Source of the DNA: Bradyrhizobium daqingense
GTDB lineage: Bacteria; Pseudomonadota; Alphaproteobacteria; Rhizobiales; Xanthobacteraceae
Assembly: GCF_021044685.1 (NCBI RefSeq)
Contig: NZ_CP088014.1
Location: forward strand, 4,140,001-4,204,000
Direction: 5' to 3'
Length of the DNA: 64,000 bases
Shown: positions 7,476-15,945 of the stretch, in pieces
Position numbering within the stretch: position 1 is the stretch's first letter
Layout of the letters: each line of letters begins with the position of its first letter
Made by a program: the position numbers and the translations under genes
The notes under the pieces: model-generated
Databases searched by the model: none
Told to the model about the DNA's origin: nothing
The model's input: the letters and a program-made list of their open reading frames with translations, nothing else

Positions 7476-9050
7476 TCATCCCAGCGCGCGGATGACCGTA
7501 TCCGCCCTGGTCACGACGGCGACGTTCTGCATGGCAAAGTTGATCGAGGCGTTGTGCCAGTCGGCATTCATGGTCGAGCAGCAATCCTCGGGCACGATCA
7601 TGAAATAGCCCTTGTCGGCGCCGGTCCGTGCGGTGTGCTCGACCGACATGTTGGTCCATGCACCGGTATTGATGATCATGTCGCGCCCCGTCGCTTTCAG
7701 GATCGTCTCCAGCCGCGTCCCTTCCCATGCACTCATGCGCATCTTCTCGACGACGAAATCGCCGGGCCGCGGCTCCAGGCCGGACACGGGCGCCGCACCC
7801 CAGCTTCCGCGCACCATCGCCTTGCTGTCGACGAGGCCCTCGAACAGCGGCGCGTTCAGCGTGACGCCGGGCGCGCCGGGCTCGACGATGAACCAGACAT
7901 GGATGATGGCGACGCCCCGGGCGCGCGCGGTTTCGGCAAGGCGCCGGACGTTCTCGATCACATGCTGCTGGCGCGCATGAGCCGGTGCCCCGGACTCGGC
8001 AAAGGCACCGCCATCCATGACGACGTCGTTCTGGAGGTCCTGGATGATCATCGCGCAGCGCTGCGGATCGAGCCGCATCTCGCCCTCGGCCAGGATGGGG
8101 GCGGCCGGCGCGGAGCCTGGCGACGCGCCACTGCCGCTGCGCCGGCCGCTCATATAGGGCTCATGCCGCGGGCCGACCTTCGTCGGGATCGCGTACACCG
8201 AATGGGTCGAGGTCAGATACAGCGTGCGGAAATCCGCACCGCCCCAGGCGAGGTTGGCGACGAGTTCGGGCGCCCGCACCTTGCCGAGCAACTCACCGCG
8301 CGGCGAATAGACCCAGATGCCGCCGGGCGCGGTGACCCAGACATTGCCCTGCTGGTCGCACTTCATGCCGTCGGGCAGGCCGGGCTCGAGCTCGGAGCGG
8401 ATGCCGCTCGCGAACACGCGCGCGTTCGACAGGGAACCGTCACCATCGACGTCGAAGACGCGGATCAGCGCCTGCACGGTGTCGTTGACGTAGAGCAGCT
8501 TCTCGTCCGGCGAGAAGCACAGCCCGTTCGGCTGGTCGAACAGGTTGCGGTCGACGACGAGCTTCGGCTCGCTGCCCGGCACGAGCCGATAGACGCCCTG
8601 AAAGCCGAGCTGGCGCGGCCGCTCGACGCCATAGACCGGCATGCGGCCATACCAGGGGTCGGAGAAATAGATCGCGCCGGACGAATGAACGCAGACGTCG
8701 TTCGGGCTGTTGAGCTCCTGTCCCGCAAAGTGCGATGCGAGCACCTCGCGCCGGCCGTCCGCACGTTCGCGGATCAGCGACGACGTCGCGTGCTCGCAAA
8801 CGATCAGGTTGAGCTCGGCATCGTAGGTCATGCCGTTGGATTTGTTGGAAGGGCGCTTGACCTCGACGACGCCGCGCCGCGCGTCCCAGCGCCGCCGCAC
8901 GTCGGCCGGCATGTCCGAGAACAGCAGGTAATGATCGACCGGATGCCAGATTGGCCCCTCCGTGAAGTCGAAGCCGGTCCCGATTTGCGCGACCGGCGCG
9001 TAGGGGTCGATCAGGGTCTCGAATTCGGCGCGCAAGGTGACGTGCGTCAT
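7476..9050 (-). CDS. Fusion: SMP-30/gluconolactonase-like domain + isochorismatase-fold domain (catalytic Cys replaced by Ser)
   Basis: A 524-residue two-domain protein. Residues ~10-300 are an SMP-30/gluconolactonase beta-propeller with likely metal ligands Glu31 (DFTEGPIW), Asn117 (NSPNDV), Asn175 (DQPNG) and Asp227 (LPDGMKCD). A flexible Gly/Ser/Ala/Pro linker (~301-322) leads to an isochorismatase-like hydrolase domain (~326-524). That domain has Asp338 (IIQDLQND) and Lys436 (VVEKMRMSAW). At the position of the nucleophilic Cys, in the segment TGAWTNMSVEHTAR, it has Ser469. SMP-30 enzymes open lactones. Isochorismatase-fold enzymes hydrolyse amides, carbamoyl groups or vinyl ethers. The fusion suggests consecutive hydrolytic steps. 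The Cys-to-Ser change could mean altered chemistry or a binding-only role. Confidence 0.85.
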   Translation of the reverse strand: MTHVTLRAEFETLIDPYAPVAQIGTGFDFTEGPIWHPVDHYLLFSDMPADVRRRWDARRGVVEVKRPSNKSNGMTYDAELNLIVCEHATSSLIRERADGRREVLASHFAGQELNSPNDVCVHSSGAIYFSDPWYGRMPVYGVERPRQLGFQGVYRLVPGSEPKLVVDRNLFDQPNGLCFSPDEKLLYVNDTVQALIRVFDVDGDGSLSNARVFASGIRSELEPGLPDGMKCDQQGNVWVTAPGGIWVYSPRGELLGKVRAPELVANLAWGGADFRTLYLTSTHSVYAIPTKVGPRHEPYMSGRRSGSGASPGSAPAAPILAEGEMRLDPQRCAMIIQDLQNDVVMDGGAFAESGAPAHARQQHVIENVRRLAETARARGVAIIHVWFIVEPGAPGVTLNAPLFEGLVDSKAMVRGSWGAAPVSGLEPRPGDFVVEKMRMSAWEGTRLETILKATGRDMIINTGAWTNMSVEHTARTGADKGYFMIVPEDCCSTMNADWHNASINFAMQNVAVVTRADTVIRALG

Positions 9051-9059
9051 CGGTCGATC

Positions 9060-9908
9060 TCAGGCTGGGAACCAGTTGCGCTGGGGCAGGGACTGCACGA
9101 TCGGTCCGGGCACCTGGTCATGCAGCCGGCCGACCACGTTGCCGCCTTCGATCTTGGCCGGACGATCGTGCACGGGAAGGAGATAGCGCGAGCTGCTCAG
9201 CAGCTTCTTGATGGCGGCCTTCTCCGCGCGCTTGCTCGTGCCGTGATTGCCGGTGGTGCGCGGCTCCCAGTCGTGGATTTCATTGAAGGGCGTCACGATC
9301 TGGTCGTTGAAATCGTAGATCACGTCGCCGCAAATGGTGGCGATGCCGTCGGCGGTCTCGACGATGATGTTCATGGAGCCCTCGGTGTGGGCATTGGCCG
9401 CGTCGCAATAGACGCCGGGCATCAGCTCGATCGGACCGGTGATCTCCAGGTCCAGGAAGCGCAGCGCGCTCTTGGTGTGCAGGCGGTCGATCAGGTGCTT
9501 GATATCAGGCGCGGGATATTGCGGATGCATCAGCCCGGAGACGGAATATTCGAGCTCCTTGCGATTCAGGACGACGGTCGTGTTCATCGGGAATAGATCG
9601 TCCTTGCCGGCGTGGTCGATGTGCAGATGGGTATGGCAGACGAAGCGGACGTCGCCCATGCGCACGCCGTGGCGTGCGAGCTGGTTCTCGATCATGTGCT
9701 CGTGATACTGCAGCCCCCGCATGCCCAGCGTTTCCATGATCTGGTTGGAGCGATAGCCGGTGTCGACCACGACCGGATATTTGCCGCCGAGGATCAGGAA
9801 GCCCAGGGTGAGGACGCGGCGGGTGCGGCCGCAATCGCGACCGAGCACCAGGAAGCTCGATTCCAGCTCGATGTCGCCATAGTCCAGGATCTTGATCTCC
9901 AGCGCCAT
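9060..9908 (-). CDS. Metallo-beta-lactamase-fold hydrolase, N-acyl-homoserine lactonase-like
   Basis: The 282-residue product has the dinuclear zinc motif HTHLHIDHAG (H94-x-H96-x-D98-H99). Further likely ligands lie in ANAHTEGS, in CGDVIYD and in LLPVHDRP near the C-terminus. This arrangement matches the AiiA/AttM-type lactonase branch of the fold. In this operon it more likely opens a lactone formed in a catabolic pathway than degrades a quorum signal, but sequence cannot separate these. It lies 31 nt downstream of the amidohydrolase stop and 9 nt upstream of the SMP-30 fusion gene. Confidence 0.85.
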   Translation of the reverse strand: MALEIKILDYGDIELESSFLVLGRDCGRTRRVLTLGFLILGGKYPVVVDTGYRSNQIMETLGMRGLQYHEHMIENQLARHGVRMGDVRFVCHTHLHIDHAGKDDLFPMNTTVVLNRKELEYSVSGLMHPQYPAPDIKHLIDRLHTKSALRFLDLEITGPIELMPGVYCDAANAHTEGSMNIIVETADGIATICGDVIYDFNDQIVTPFNEIHDWEPRTTGNHGTSKRAEKAAIKKLLSSSRYLLPVHDRPAKIEGGNVVGRLHDQVPGPIVQSLPQRNWFPA

Positions 9909-9939
9909 TCGTTGCCCTCCCTCATCTCATTCTTGTCTG

Positions 9940-10824
9940 TCAAAGCCGATAGACGCGCGTCGCGGTGGCCCTGAAGATCGCGTCCTGTTGTTCGGTGCTC
10001 AGCGGTGCGGCCGCCGCGCAAAACGCATCGACCAGCTCGCGATAACTGGTCCACAATTTCTCGATCGGGAAATTGGAGCCGAACAGGCAGCGCTCGGCGC
10101 CGAAGATCGCAACTGTGTCGGTGAGTACGGCCGCGATGTGCGCGGGATCGTTACGATGGATGAAGGTGCCGAGCCCGGAAAGCTTCGACACTACGTTCGG
10201 GCAGGCCGCAAGCCGCGCCATCCCGGCGCGCCAGGTGGCGCGGCCTGCAGGCGAGAGGTCCTCCAGCATGCCGGCATGCTGGAGGATGAAGGTCACATCA
10301 GGACAAGCGTCGGCCAGCTCGGCTGCCTCCTGCATCTGCGGGGTGAACACCTGCAAATCGAAGCTCCAGCCATAGTCGGCCAGACGCGCGACGTTGCGGC
10401 GGATCGTCGGGTCGGCGCAGAGATCGGGGCGGGACGCAAAACGATAGAGCGGATTCTCGTGCCAATGCAGCTGCATGCGCACGCCGCGCAGGAGCGGATA
10501 GCGCTTGAGGCGATCGAGCTGCGGCCTGACATCCTCGACGGCGAAATTGGCATAGGCGACGATCGCGTGTGGCCAGCCGCGTTCGTCTGCGGTCTGCTGG
10601 ACCCAGGCGGCCTCGTCCTCGAAACGGTCGTTGGCCCAGTTGGTCTGCACATAGACCGAGCGCGTGACGCCGGTGCCCTTGAGGTCGTCGAGATATTCCG
10701 CGATCGGATAGTCGCGCCGGATCGGCTCATAGGGGCCGAAGATGCGGGGCTGCATGGGGCCGATCAGCCAGGGCAGGTCGGCCTGCCGCCAGATATGATG
10801 ATGGCCGTCGACAATATCGGTCAC
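9940..10824 (-). CDS. Amidohydrolase (amidohydrolase-2 family, TIM-barrel)
   Basis: A metal-dependent hydrolase of 294 residues. The minus-strand frame is open far upstream, but the real start is the GTG at 10824. It is preceded by AAGGAG and overlaps the CoxE stop codon by 4 nt. The mature start reads MTDIVDGHHHIWRQADLPWL. HHHIW is the N-terminal metal motif, and later residues include FILQHAG and the C-terminal CLFGSNFPIEK with its metal-binding region. The family includes L-fuconolactone, 2-pyrone-4,6-dicarboxylate and 4-sulfomuconolactone hydrolases. Together with two other lactonase-like enzymes downstream, this supports a lactone or ring-opening step. The substrate is not predictable. 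Confidence 0.87.
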   Translation of the reverse strand: MTDIVDGHHHIWRQADLPWLIGPMQPRIFGPYEPIRRDYPIAEYLDDLKGTGVTRSVYVQTNWANDRFEDEAAWVQQTADERGWPHAIVAYANFAVEDVRPQLDRLKRYPLLRGVRMQLHWHENPLYRFASRPDLCADPTIRRNVARLADYGWSFDLQVFTPQMQEAAELADACPDVTFILQHAGMLEDLSPAGRATWRAGMARLAACPNVVSKLSGLGTFIHRNDPAHIAAVLTDTVAIFGAERCLFGSNFPIEKLWTSYRELVDAFCAAAAPLSTEQQDAIFRATATRVYRL

Positions 10825-11942
10825 GCCGCTCTCCTTCGTCCCAATGCCAGAATGTGCGCGACGATCGACGCGCTGGAGCCGCCATCCACGAGGTCGTCGA
10901 CGAAGCGCTCGATGGCGACGAGCGCCTCCGTCTGCGGGCGGAACGCCAGGCTCGTGGCGAGCGGGGTCAGCCAGCTCACGCGCCAGGCCCGCCGCGACAG
11001 TTTCGCGACGGCATCGCGAAGCGCGTCCGGTTCGCCGCGCTCGAGCCCGTCGGAGACGACGATCACAGCGGCACCGCGTGCGTAGCCGCCGAAGCGGGGA
11101 ACGGCGAGAAATGCCTGCAACGCGTCGCCGATGCGGGTGCCGCCGTCCCAATCGCTGACGAGGTGCGCGGCCGCGTTCAATGCCTGCTCGCGGCGCTTCA
11201 TCCGCAACGGGCGGGTGACGCGCGTCAGCCGCGTGCCGAAGGTGAACACCTCGACATTGGGCGCTGCCTGCACCAGCGCATGCGCGAGCTTCATGTTCTC
11301 CTCGGTGCGGCTCTTCATCGAGCCGGAGACGTCGATCAGCAGCAATATCTTGCGTGGCCGCTGCCGCCGCTTGAGGTGACCGAGCCGCAGGATCTCGCCG
11401 TCGCTGCGGACGGTGTCGCGCAAAGTGCGGCGGAGATCGGCAAACGGGCCGCGGCGGGCGCGCATGCGCCGGTGGCCGCGCCGTCGCGGCAGACGCCGTG
11501 GCGCCTCGCGCGCCAGGCGGCGCAGCGCGTCCATGGTCGACGTCGCCGCAAAGCGGCGCTCGACCAGGACCTCGGTTCGGGTCGCGGTGAGGCCGGACTC
11601 GCTGGCCTCGTCGGATCGCAGGGGCTCCTCGTCGCCGCGGCCCTCTTCCTGGAGCCGAACCGTCTCGTCGTCCTCGCCCTCGTCGTCGCGGGCAACCGCC
11701 TCGCTGCCGCGGAAGTGGAGATCGAACAGCCGGTCGAAGGTGGCGTGGCGTTCGGGCGGCGGAGCCAGCGTCGCCAGCGCGGCCTGTCGGATGTGCTCGA
11801 TGTCGCGCGGGCCGAGCAGCCCGATCGCCGCCAGGAACGTCGTGGTCTGCTCCGGCGCCACGGCAAAGCCGTTGGCGCGCAGCAGCGGGACGAAGGCGAC
11901 GAAGACGCGCGCGGCGCGCGGGAGCTGCGGCTCGGTGCTCAT
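10821..11942 (-). CDS. coxE: CoxE-type VWA-domain protein
   Basis: The product has 373 residues. The N-terminal half is charged and helical. The C-terminal half is a von Willebrand A domain with a MIDAS motif LLIDVSGSMKSR and the DWDGGTRIGDALQAF segment typical of CoxE/DUF58-related proteins. CoxE works with the MoxR-type ATPase CoxD in maturation of molybdenum hydroxylases, including sulfuration of the CODH active site. Its ATG overlaps the coxD stop by 4 nt, and its own stop overlaps the amidohydrolase start. The partner molybdenum enzyme is encoded just upstream in the same operon. Confidence 0.87.
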   Translation of the reverse strand: MSTEPQLPRAARVFVAFVPLLRANGFAVAPEQTTTFLAAIGLLGPRDIEHIRQAALATLAPPPERHATFDRLFDLHFRGSEAVARDDEGEDDETVRLQEEGRGDEEPLRSDEASESGLTATRTEVLVERRFAATSTMDALRRLAREAPRRLPRRRGHRRMRARRGPFADLRRTLRDTVRSDGEILRLGHLKRRQRPRKILLLIDVSGSMKSRTEENMKLAHALVQAAPNVEVFTFGTRLTRVTRPLRMKRREQALNAAAHLVSDWDGGTRIGDALQAFLAVPRFGGYARGAAVIVVSDGLERGEPDALRDAVAKLSRRAWRVSWLTPLATSLAFRPQTEALVAIERFVDDLVDGGSSASIVAHILALGRRRAA

Positions 11943-12820
11943 GCGGTTGCCTCCGCGAGCATCGCGTCCAGCCGCGGCGAGATGAAATGCAGATCCTCCT
12001 CGTCCTTCAGGGCCACGCCGATCGAACGCTTGAAGGCATCCGGCCAGCGCGCGCCGCCCTTGTGCAGCAGTGTCGCCGCTTCGGCCCAGTCGACCGCTTC
12101 GGCGATCCCCGGCGCCTTGCTCAGCGGCTCGCGGCGCAGCCTTTCGACCGCCGCGACAACCGCGCGGGCCGTGGCTTCAGCCACGCTGGAGGCACGCATC
12201 ATGATGATGCGCGCTTCGCGCTCGGCCGTGGGATAGTCGATCCAGTGATAGACGCAGCGGCGGCGCAGGGCTTCGTGCAGGTCGCGCGTCCTGTTCGAGG
12301 TCAGCACGACCACGGGGCGCTCCGCCGCGCGCACGGTGCCGCGCTCGGGAATCGAGATCTGGAAGTCGGAGAGGAATTCCAGCAGGAACGCCTCGAACTC
12401 CTGGTCGGCGCGGTCGATCTCGTCGATCAGCAGCACGGTGGAATCAGGCGCACGGAGCGCCGCCAGCATCGGCCGCTCGATCAGGAACGTCTCGCCATAG
12501 ATGTCGATGCTCTCGTCGCCGGCCTGGCGGATCGCCAGCATCTGGCGCGGGTAGTTCCATTCGTAGAGTGCGGCAGACGCGTCGATCCCCTCATAGCATT
12601 GCAGGCGGATGAGGCGGCGGCCGAGCACGGCGGCGATCGCCTTGGCGGCTTCCGTCTTGCCGACGCCCGGCGCGCCCTCCAGCAGCAGTGGCTTGCCCAG
12701 GGCAAGTCCGAGATAGGCAGCGGTCGCAAGGCCCTCGTCGGCGAGGTAATAGGCCGCGCGCAGCGCCTTCTCCAGCGCTTCCGGGCTGTCGATACCGACG
12801 ATGTTGCTGCGAACCGTCAC
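11939..12820 (-). CDS. coxD: CoxD-type MoxR AAA+ ATPase
   Basis: A MoxR-family AAA+ ATPase of 293 residues with Walker A GAPGVGKTEAAK, Walker B VLLIDEIDRADQEFEAFLLE, sensor 1 VVLTSNRTRDL and RRRCVYHWIDYP. I chose the GTG at 12820 (MTVRSNIVGIDSPEALEKAL), preceded by AGAGGA and 10 nt after the upstream stop. The longer frame reads back into the molybdenum hydroxylase gene with low-complexity residues. With the VWA protein encoded next it forms the CoxD/CoxE chaperone pair used to mature molybdenum hydroxylases. Confidence 0.88.
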   Translation of the reverse strand: MTVRSNIVGIDSPEALEKALRAAYYLADEGLATAAYLGLALGKPLLLEGAPGVGKTEAAKAIAAVLGRRLIRLQCYEGIDASAALYEWNYPRQMLAIRQAGDESIDIYGETFLIERPMLAALRAPDSTVLLIDEIDRADQEFEAFLLEFLSDFQISIPERGTVRAAERPVVVLTSNRTRDLHEALRRRCVYHWIDYPTAEREARIIMMRASSVAEATARAVVAAVERLRREPLSKAPGIAEAVDWAEAATLLHKGGARWPDAFKRSIGVALKDEEDLHFISPRLDAMLAEATA

Positions 12821-12830
12821 GACCGATCCT

Positions 12831-13853
12831 CTAGCGCCGTGCCTGCGGCCGCGCGCCGCCTTGGGCCTTGATCGCGCGCAACACCTTTTCGGGCGTGATC
12901 GGCAGATCGTCGATGCGCACGCCGACCGCGTTGAAGATCGCATTCGCAACGGCCGGGAGGACGGGGTTGGCGCACATCTCGCCAGGGCCTTTTCCCCCGA
13001 ACGGGCCATCAGGGGCAGGACGCTCCAACACGGCGATATCGTGCGGGCAGATGTCGCCGGGACCGGGCATCAGATATTCGACGAAGTCGCGGGGCCCGTG
13101 AACAGGATCGGGATAGTATGGCTCCGGCGTCTCGTAGAGGGCGTGACTGACGCCCATCCAGGCGCCGCCGACCAGCTGCTGCTCGACGAGCCGCGGGTTG
13201 AGCGCGCGGCCGAGCTCATAGGCGGAATCCATCCGGACCATCGCAACCTCGCCGGTCTCGTCGTCGACCTCGACCTCGGCGACGAGGCAGGCATGGGCAT
13301 AGCAGGTCGCCGGTGACATCTCGCCGGTTTCCGGATCGACGTTGGAGAGCGGGACCAGGAAGATGCCACGCCCGGAGATGGTCTTGCCCTGCTTGAATTG
13401 CGCGGCGATGGCGACGTCCTTGGTCGAGATCGAGCGGTGCGGCGCGCCCTTGACATGGATGTTGCCGCGGCCATCGGTTTCGAGATCGGCCGCATTGACC
13501 TCCAGCTCCTCGGCCGCCGCCTCCATCATCACGCCGCGCGCCTCGCGGGCGGCGGCCATCACGGCGTTGCCGACGCGATGGGTGCCGCGCGAGGCGAACG
13601 AGCCCATGCAATGCGGGCCGGTGTCGGAGTCCGCCGTGTCGACATAGACGTCTTCGACGGGCACACCGAGCGTCTCGGCGCAGATCTGCCGCGTCACCGA
13701 TTTCATGCCCTGGCCGAGATCGATCGACGACAACGCCACCGTGAACTTGCCGCTGGGGTTGGAATGAACCAGCGCCTGGCTGGGATCGCCGCCGAGATTC
13801 ATGCCGATGGGATAGTTGATCGACGCCATGCCGCGTCCGCGATGCCTGGTCAT
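12831..13853 (-). CDS. Molybdenum hydroxylase large subunit, C-terminal half (split gene)
   Basis: 340 residues that align only with the second half of xanthine dehydrogenase/aldehyde oxidase large subunits: GMNLGGDPSQALVHSNPSGKF, SIDLGQGMKSVTRQICAETLGVP, FASRGTHRVGNAV and the catalytic loop GGKGPGEMCANPVLPAVANAI. The Glu in that loop is the conserved general base. The first half is the gene immediately upstream, which ends with TGA one base before this ATG (TGAGATG). It therefore seems to be made as a separate polypeptide that must assemble with the N-terminal half to form the molybdopterin site. The start is set by the position of the upstream stop and by MTRHRGRGMASINY, which begins right where the family linker resumes. 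Confidence 0.85.
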   Translation of the reverse strand: MTRHRGRGMASINYPIGMNLGGDPSQALVHSNPSGKFTVALSSIDLGQGMKSVTRQICAETLGVPVEDVYVDTADSDTGPHCMGSFASRGTHRVGNAVMAAAREARGVMMEAAAEELEVNAADLETDGRGNIHVKGAPHRSISTKDVAIAAQFKQGKTISGRGIFLVPLSNVDPETGEMSPATCYAHACLVAEVEVDDETGEVAMVRMDSAYELGRALNPRLVEQQLVGGAWMGVSHALYETPEPYYPDPVHGPRDFVEYLMPGPGDICPHDIAVLERPAPDGPFGGKGPGEMCANPVLPAVANAIFNAVGVRIDDLPITPEKVLRAIKAQGGARPQARR

Positions 13854-13854
13854 C

Positions 13855-15447
13855 TCAGCGCCTCCTGGTGCCGAACACGGACGAGAACCGCGTTGCGCCG
13901 TGCGATGGTGCGGCCGGTCGCGGCGGAGGAGGTGGCGGTGCGGGCGGGGGCGGCTCGCGCGGCGGCTCCCGCGTCGCATTCACCGGGGCGCGATCATAGG
14001 TCGTGCGCTGCTGCGCAGGCGCGGCCGGCCGGCTGCGCGAATCCGTCGGGGTCGGCGGTATCGCGGCGCGGCTGCCTCCGCCGTCCTTGCGTGAGGAGGC
14101 GCGCCTGAACTCGTCGCGGATCGGCCATTTGGCCTTTTCGGCGGCGACCTGAACGCACTCGATCAGCGCGGTGTTTTTGGCCTCGCGGCGATGCGCCTTC
14201 ATGTCACCATCGCGATAGGCGTTGAGGATGCGGAACTCCATCGGGTCCATGCCGACGAGGTTTGCTAGCTTGTCCATCTGGCATTCGATGGCAAAGTCCA
14301 TCGCGGTCACGCCGAAGCCGCGCATCGCGGTCGCGGGCGTGCGGTTGGTGAAGACGCAATAGACGTCGCCATAGACGTTCGGGATCGTGTACGGGCCCGG
14401 CAGATGCGCGGCGCATTTCACCGCAGCGTAGCTGGAGAGACGAGTATACGCGCCGCTGTCGAAATAGGCGCGGATCTTGCGCGCCACGATGCGACCGTCG
14501 CGCATGACGCCGTCCTTGATGTAGATGCGCTCGGCTCCGCGCGGCGGGCCATACTGCATCTCCTCCTCGCGCCCGAACACGTAACGGACGGGACGCCCGG
14601 TCAGCATGGCGCCGAGGATGGCAAGCGGCTCGGTCAGCGTATCCACCTTGCCGCCAAAGCCGCCGCCGACGGTGCCGCCGATGAAATGGAAGGTATTGGA
14701 CGGCACGTCCAGGATCTTGGCGCAGGTGTCGACCGAGAAGAACAGCGCCTGGGTCGAGGTGTACACGATGTAGCGGCCATTGGTATCGGGCGCGGCAATC
14801 GCGCCGTTGGTCTCGGTCGGCGCGTGTTCGATCGGCGACATCTGGTAGCGCTGTTCCAGCACGTGGTCGGCGCTGGCGAGCGCGGCGTCGGCATCGCCGA
14901 ACCGCAAGCGCTGGTGATCGTAGACGTCGTGATAGATGAAGGCGTTCTTCGGATAGGTCTCGTTGACCACGGGGGTGCCGGGCTTGAGCGCGTCCTCGAC
15001 GTCGAACACGGTCGGCAGCGGCTCGTAATCGACCTTGACCTTTGCAATGGCCTCGAACGCCTCGCGCTCGCTGTCTGCGACGATGGCGAGGATCGGCTCG
15101 CCCTTGTAGCGGACCTTGTCGACGGCGAGCGACGGCTCGTCGTCCTTGCCGAAATTGATCAGGCTGAGCAGCGTGTTGAGATTGACCGGCACGTCCGCGC
15201 CGCGAATGATCCGGCGCACCCCGGCGGAGCGTTCGGCGTCGGTGGTGTCGATGCGGCGCAGCCTTGCATGGGCCTGGGTCGAGCGCAGCACCTTCAGGTG
15301 TAGCATCCCCTGCAGCTTGTGGTCGTTGAAATAGCTCGACGTGCCCGTGATGTGGCCGAGCATGTCCTGGCGCTGCGTGCCCTTGCCGATCTCCTTGAGA
15401 TTGTCGTCGCGCTCGTCGGCGAAGATGTCCTTGCGTAATTCCAGCAT
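13855..15447 (-). CDS. Molybdenum hydroxylase large subunit, N-terminal half with Pro-rich tail
   Basis: 530 residues. Residues 1-~445 are the N-terminal half of a xanthine dehydrogenase-family large subunit, including VGGGFGGK and TPATAMRGFGVTAMDFAIE. The RGFG loop is xanthine-dehydrogenase-like, and the AYxCSFR motif of true form I CO dehydrogenase is absent. After KAKWPIRDEFRR the conserved fold stops. It is followed by an ~80-residue low-complexity tail rich in Pro, Arg, Ala and Ser, then a stop. The remaining half of the enzyme is the next gene. Substrates of this family are N-heterocycles, aldehydes or aromatic acyl-CoAs hydroxylated next to a ring nitrogen or carbonyl. Confidence 0.87.
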   Translation of the reverse strand: MLELRKDIFADERDDNLKEIGKGTQRQDMLGHITGTSSYFNDHKLQGMLHLKVLRSTQAHARLRRIDTTDAERSAGVRRIIRGADVPVNLNTLLSLINFGKDDEPSLAVDKVRYKGEPILAIVADSEREAFEAIAKVKVDYEPLPTVFDVEDALKPGTPVVNETYPKNAFIYHDVYDHQRLRFGDADAALASADHVLEQRYQMSPIEHAPTETNGAIAAPDTNGRYIVYTSTQALFFSVDTCAKILDVPSNTFHFIGGTVGGGFGGKVDTLTEPLAILGAMLTGRPVRYVFGREEEMQYGPPRGAERIYIKDGVMRDGRIVARKIRAYFDSGAYTRLSSYAAVKCAAHLPGPYTIPNVYGDVYCVFTNRTPATAMRGFGVTAMDFAIECQMDKLANLVGMDPMEFRILNAYRDGDMKAHRREAKNTALIECVQVAAEKAKWPIRDEFRRASSRKDGGGSRAAIPPTPTDSRSRPAAPAQQRTTYDRAPVNATREPPREPPPPAPPPPPPRPAAPSHGATRFSSVFGTRRR

Positions 15448-15456
15448 GGTGTGACC

Positions 15457-15933
15457 TCAAGCGCTGGCCCGGCCGCCCGCGGCGCCGAGGATGGCATTGA
15501 TGATCGGCTCGTAGCCGGTGCAGCGGCAGATGTTGCCGGAGATTGCCTCAATCACGTCGGCTCGGCTCGGGGAGGGATTGCGGTCAAGCAGCGCCTTTGC
15601 GGCCATCAGCATGCCCGGCGTGCAATAGCCGCACTGGGCGGCGAAATTGTCGGCGAAGGCGCGCTGCAGCGGATGCAGGTTCGGGCCTTGCTTCATGCCG
15701 TCGAGTGTTTCGATCGAGCGGCCGGCAATCGTCTCGGCGAGCGTCAAGCAGGAGAGGTGGGTCTCTCCGTCGATCAGCACGCTGCAGGTGCCGCAGCCAC
15801 CCTGGCCGCAACCGAATTTCGGCGTCATGTCGCCGATCAATTCGCGTAGCGCGACCAGCAGATTGGTGCCGCCATCGACGAAGATCGCGACGTCGCGGCC
15901 GTTGTGACGAAATTGCAGAGGCGTCTTGGACAT
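15457..15933 (-). CDS. Molybdenum hydroxylase small subunit, [2Fe-2S] protein
   Basis: A 158-residue protein with both iron-sulfur domains of the CoxS/XdhC type. The plant-ferredoxin-like site is CGQGGCGTCSVLIDGE plus CLTLAE. The helical site is CGYCTPGMLM and NICRCTGYEP. It transfers electrons from the molybdenum site to the FAD subunit. It is encoded between the FAD subunit gene (12 nt upstream) and the split large subunit (9 nt downstream). The length is normal for the family, and all eight cluster cysteines appear present. Confidence 0.93.
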   Translation of the reverse strand: MSKTPLQFRHNGRDVAIFVDGGTNLLVALRELIGDMTPKFGCGQGGCGTCSVLIDGETHLSCLTLAETIAGRSIETLDGMKQGPNLHPLQRAFADNFAAQCGYCTPGMLMAAKALLDRNPSPSRADVIEAISGNICRCTGYEPIINAILGAAGGRASA

Positions 15934-15945
15934 GGCGGTCCCTGT

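Noticed and set aside
7092..9596. Long open frame of over 800 codons on the plus strand
   Set aside because: It lies opposite the SMP-30 fusion and lactonase genes, whose translations contain clear family motifs. The plus frame is Arg/Asp/His/Ala-rich with no recognisable domain, a usual GC-rich shadow.
9940..11151. 403-residue version of the amidohydrolase
   Set aside because: The first ~109 residues are Arg-rich read-through of the CoxE gene. A GTG with AAGGAG at 10824 is the better start.
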